Shown here piece by piece: positions 5,840 through 7,470 of a stretch of 7,470 nucleotides of DNA. A program made the translations under genes and the position numbers. The stretch spans positions 1 to 7,470 of the forward strand of contig JAKAOD010000144.1 in NCBI GenBank assembly GCA_021823365.1. The letters are read 5' to 3'. Within the stretch, counting starts at the first letter, position 1. Every line of letters starts with the position of its first letter. Under the pieces are notes generated by a model. The model worked only from the letters and a program-made list of their open reading frames with translations. It searched no databases and was not told where the DNA came from. Source of the DNA: Actinomycetes bacterium (GTDB lineage: Bacteria > Actinomycetota > Acidimicrobiia > Acidimicrobiales > Bog-793).

Positions 5840-5866
5840 CGGCAAGCAGCAAGGACGTCTAGCAGC

Positions 5867-6529
5867 ATGAGCGTCGGCCGCCCCGCGGCACCGGAGGCGA
5901 GAGCTCCCCGTCCCGCCACCGAGCGGGACGGCCGGCGTGCCGTTCACGTGCTGCTCGTCTCGGGTGCGCCCGGTTCGGGCAAGTCGACGCTCGGGCGCGC
6001 CCTCGCCGACTGGCTCGGCTTCGACCTCGTCGATCTCGACGAGGTCGAAGCCGAGGTGACCGGCCGTTCCCTCGGGGTGATCGGGGCGCCACCCGAGGCG
6101 CTCGACGACCCCGAGGTCGCCCCGGGCCTCCGGGCGCCGCGCTATGCCGCCCTCGCGAGCCACGCGGCGCGACTCGTCGCCGCCGGTCGCGGCGTCGTCG
6201 CGGTCGCGCCCTTCACGGCCGAGCGCAGGGATCCGGGGCGGCACGCCGCATTCGTCGGGGAGGTGATGGGCGGCGGCGCCTGGGCCACGGACGCCGCCCT
6301 TCTCGTCTACGTCAAGACGCCGGAGGAGGAGATCGCCCGGCGATTGGCAGCGAGGGGAGCCGAACGCGACCGTAGGAAGCTGGCCGACCCGGCGCTGCTC
6401 CGCCGCAGCGCTCGACCGGTGCCTCCGGTCGTCGACCACCTCGGCGTGGACGGGACCGCGCCGCTCGCCGAACAAGTCGCCGCGGTCGTCTCCCGCCTGC
6501 TCGGAAGCGAGACGCCGTGCTCGTGGTGA
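5867..6529 (+). CDS. Small P-loop kinase, gluconokinase/shikimate-kinase-like
   Basis: Predicted cytoplasmic P-loop small-molecule kinase (220 aa). After an Ala/Pro/Arg-rich, probably flexible start of about 25 residues comes strand VHVLLVSGAPGSGKST with Walker A GAPGSGKST at 33-41 (K39). GFDLVDLDEVEAE follows at 51-63; in gluconate and shikimate kinases the acidic residues here (D56, D58) hold the acceptor sugar. LLVYVKTPEEEIARRLAARG (145-164) and the Arg-rich ERDRRK (166-171) match the last strand and lid region of such kinases. PPVVDHLGVDGTAPLAEQV (186-204) resembles their usual C-terminal segment. General similarity is clear but the subfamily is not; an uncharacterised AAA/P-loop NTPase is the cautious name. 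Its context, 27 bp after a sugar receptor and overlapping a second kinase by 13 bp, makes a sugar kinase role likely. AAGGA 11 nt before ATG 5867 is a modest ribosome binding site. Confidence 0.8.
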   Translation: MSVGRPAAPEARAPRPATERDGRRAVHVLLVSGAPGSGKSTLGRALADWLGFDLVDLDEVEAEVTGRSLGVIGAPPEALDDPEVAPGLRAPRYAALASHAARLVAAGRGVVAVAPFTAERRDPGRHAAFVGEVMGGGAWATDAALLVYVKTPEEEIARRLAARGAERDRRKLADPALLRRSARPVPPVVDHLGVDGTAPLAEQVAAVVSRLLGSETPCSW

Positions 6530-7470
6530 CGCCGAACCTCTGCGTCGACCGGACGGTCCGGATCTCGGAGCTCGTCCCGGGTGGGGTGTCCCGGCCGGAG
6601 CGAGCCGTCGCGACGCTCGGGGGAAAGGGTGTGAACGTCGCCCGTGTCGGGCGCGCCCTCGGACACGACGTGCCGATCGTCGGCTTCCTGCCCCAAGGCG
6701 ACGCCGGGCGGCTGCGGGCGCTGGCAGCGCGGGAGGGCGCGCGGCTCGTCGAGGTGCGCGTGGCAGGCGAGGCACGGGTGGCGACGATCCTCCTCGAGAC
6801 GTCCGGGCGGGTCACCGTGCTGAACGAGCCCGGGCCTGACGTGGACGCCGCCGACTGGCAGCGCCTCGTCGAGCAGCTTCGTACCCTGCTCCCCGCGCAC
6901 GCGACGATGAGCTGCTCGGGGAGCGTCCCCCCGGGCTCGCCGCCGGAGGCCTACGCGATGTGCGTCGAGGCAGCGCATGCCGCCGGAGCCTTCGCCGTCG
7001 TCGACGGTCAGGCGCACGCGCTCGCCGCCGCCCTGGAGATGGAGCCCGACGTCGTGACGCCGAACCTGGCCGAGGCCGAGGCCGTGCTCGTGGGATCGCG
7101 CGGCGAGCTGGTCGAGCCGTCCGGCCCTGACGTCCCCGAGCGTGCGATCGAGTCGGCGCGCGCGCTCACCGCCCGCGGCGCGCGCCATGCCGTCGTCACC
7201 GCGGGCAGCCGCGGCGCCGCCTACGTGTCGTCCGGCGGCGACAGCGCGTGGTGCAGCGCGCCGGCGGTCGAGGTCAAGAGCCCGGTCGGCGCAGGGGACG
7301 CCCTCGTGGGAGGGCTCCTGCACCGCATCGAGGCCGGAGATCCGGTCCCCGAGGCCGTGCGCTTCGCGGTGGCAGTCGCGTCGGCGTCGTGCGAGCAGGA
7401 GCTTGCCGGGGGCCTCGACCCGCGACGCGCCCTGGCGCTGTCGGCGCTCGTCTCCCTGGCGCCGGTCCTG
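6517..7470 (+). CDS. PfkB kinase of the 1-phosphofructokinase/hexose-kinase type, 3' end outside window
   Basis: Predicted cytoplasmic PfkB-family kinase; 318 codons are open to the right edge, close to the full family length of about 310-330. The start VLVVTPNLCVDRTV resembles the TxNPxxDxT beginning of FruK/LacC-type phosphosugar kinases. GGKGVNVARVGRALG (35-49) is the first PfkB signature region. MSCSGSVPPG (131-140) corresponds to the LSGSLPPG loop of that group. TPNLAEAEAVL (181-191) and SPVGAGDALVGG (255-266, catalytic base D261) complete the set. These features separate it from the ribokinase-type kinase at 1476-2570 and suggest a phosphorylated sugar as substrate. GTG 6517 is chosen because it gives the family-like start and has GGAAG 9 nt upstream; GTG 6523 and 6526 are alternatives. 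The 13-bp overlap with the P-loop kinase suggests coupled translation. The product could be a sugar bisphosphate, which is inference. Confidence 0.88.
   Translation, partial: MLVVTPNLCVDRTVRISELVPGGVSRPERAVATLGGKGVNVARVGRALGHDVPIVGFLPQGDAGRLRALAAREGARLVEVRVAGEARVATILLETSGRVTVLNEPGPDVDAADWQRLVEQLRTLLPAHATMSCSGSVPPGSPPEAYAMCVEAAHAAGAFAVVDGQAHALAAALEMEPDVVTPNLAEAEAVLVGSRGELVEPSGPDVPERAIESARALTARGARHAVVTAGSRGAAYVSSGGDSAWCSAPAVEVKSPVGAGDALVGGLLHRIEAGDPVPEAVRFAVAVASASCEQELAGGLDPRRALALSALVSLAPVL

Noticed and set aside
4799..6775. Very long minus-strand open frame opposite the receptor and kinase genes
   Set aside because: Arg-rich, domain-free product; a GC-bias shadow of three well-supported plus-strand genes.

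Overview
The window is GC-rich (roughly 70% by eye) and densely coded. It uses GTG starts, short or overlapping gene junctions and strongly GC-biased third codon positions. This suggests a high-GC bacterium, most likely an actinobacterium. Nothing in the window fixes the lineage, and no rRNA, tRNA, mobile element or CRISPR array is present.

The layout is two divergent carbohydrate operons either side of a ~257-bp non-coding region (2571-2827). The leftward (minus-strand) operon reads: a ribokinase-type PfkB sugar kinase (1476-2570), a PIG-L/LmbE-type zinc deacetylase (640-1452), and the N-terminal part of a CUT1-type (family 1) extracellular sugar-binding protein (1-578, running off the left edge). 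The rightward (plus-strand) operon reads: a single-domain CUT2-type ABC ATPase (2828-3679), an RbsC-type permease (3676-4731), an RbsB-type periplasmic-binding-protein-like receptor (4805-5839), a small P-loop sugar kinase-like protein (5867-6529), and a second PfkB kinase of the 1-phosphofructokinase/hexose-kinase type (6517-7470, open at the right edge). The ATPase/permease and the two kinase genes overlap (GTGA-type and 13-bp overlaps), which supports one transcription unit.

Read together, the region looks like an import and first-steps catabolism locus for a sugar or sugar derivative. The plus-strand genes give a complete CUT2 importer followed by two kinases of different fold, which could phosphorylate the sugar in sequence. 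The minus-strand genes give a third kinase, a deacetylase that could remove an N-acetyl group, and the receptor of a second importer of a different class. The substrate cannot be read from the sequence; an acylated amino sugar or its glycoside is the best guess because of the deacetylase. No aldolase, isomerase or regulator lies inside the window.

The divergent intergenic region holds several perfect short palindromes and repeated TTGACA-type half-sites, one over a -35-like hexamer and one over the start codon of the leftward kinase. Two tight hairpins sit between the permease and the receptor gene.
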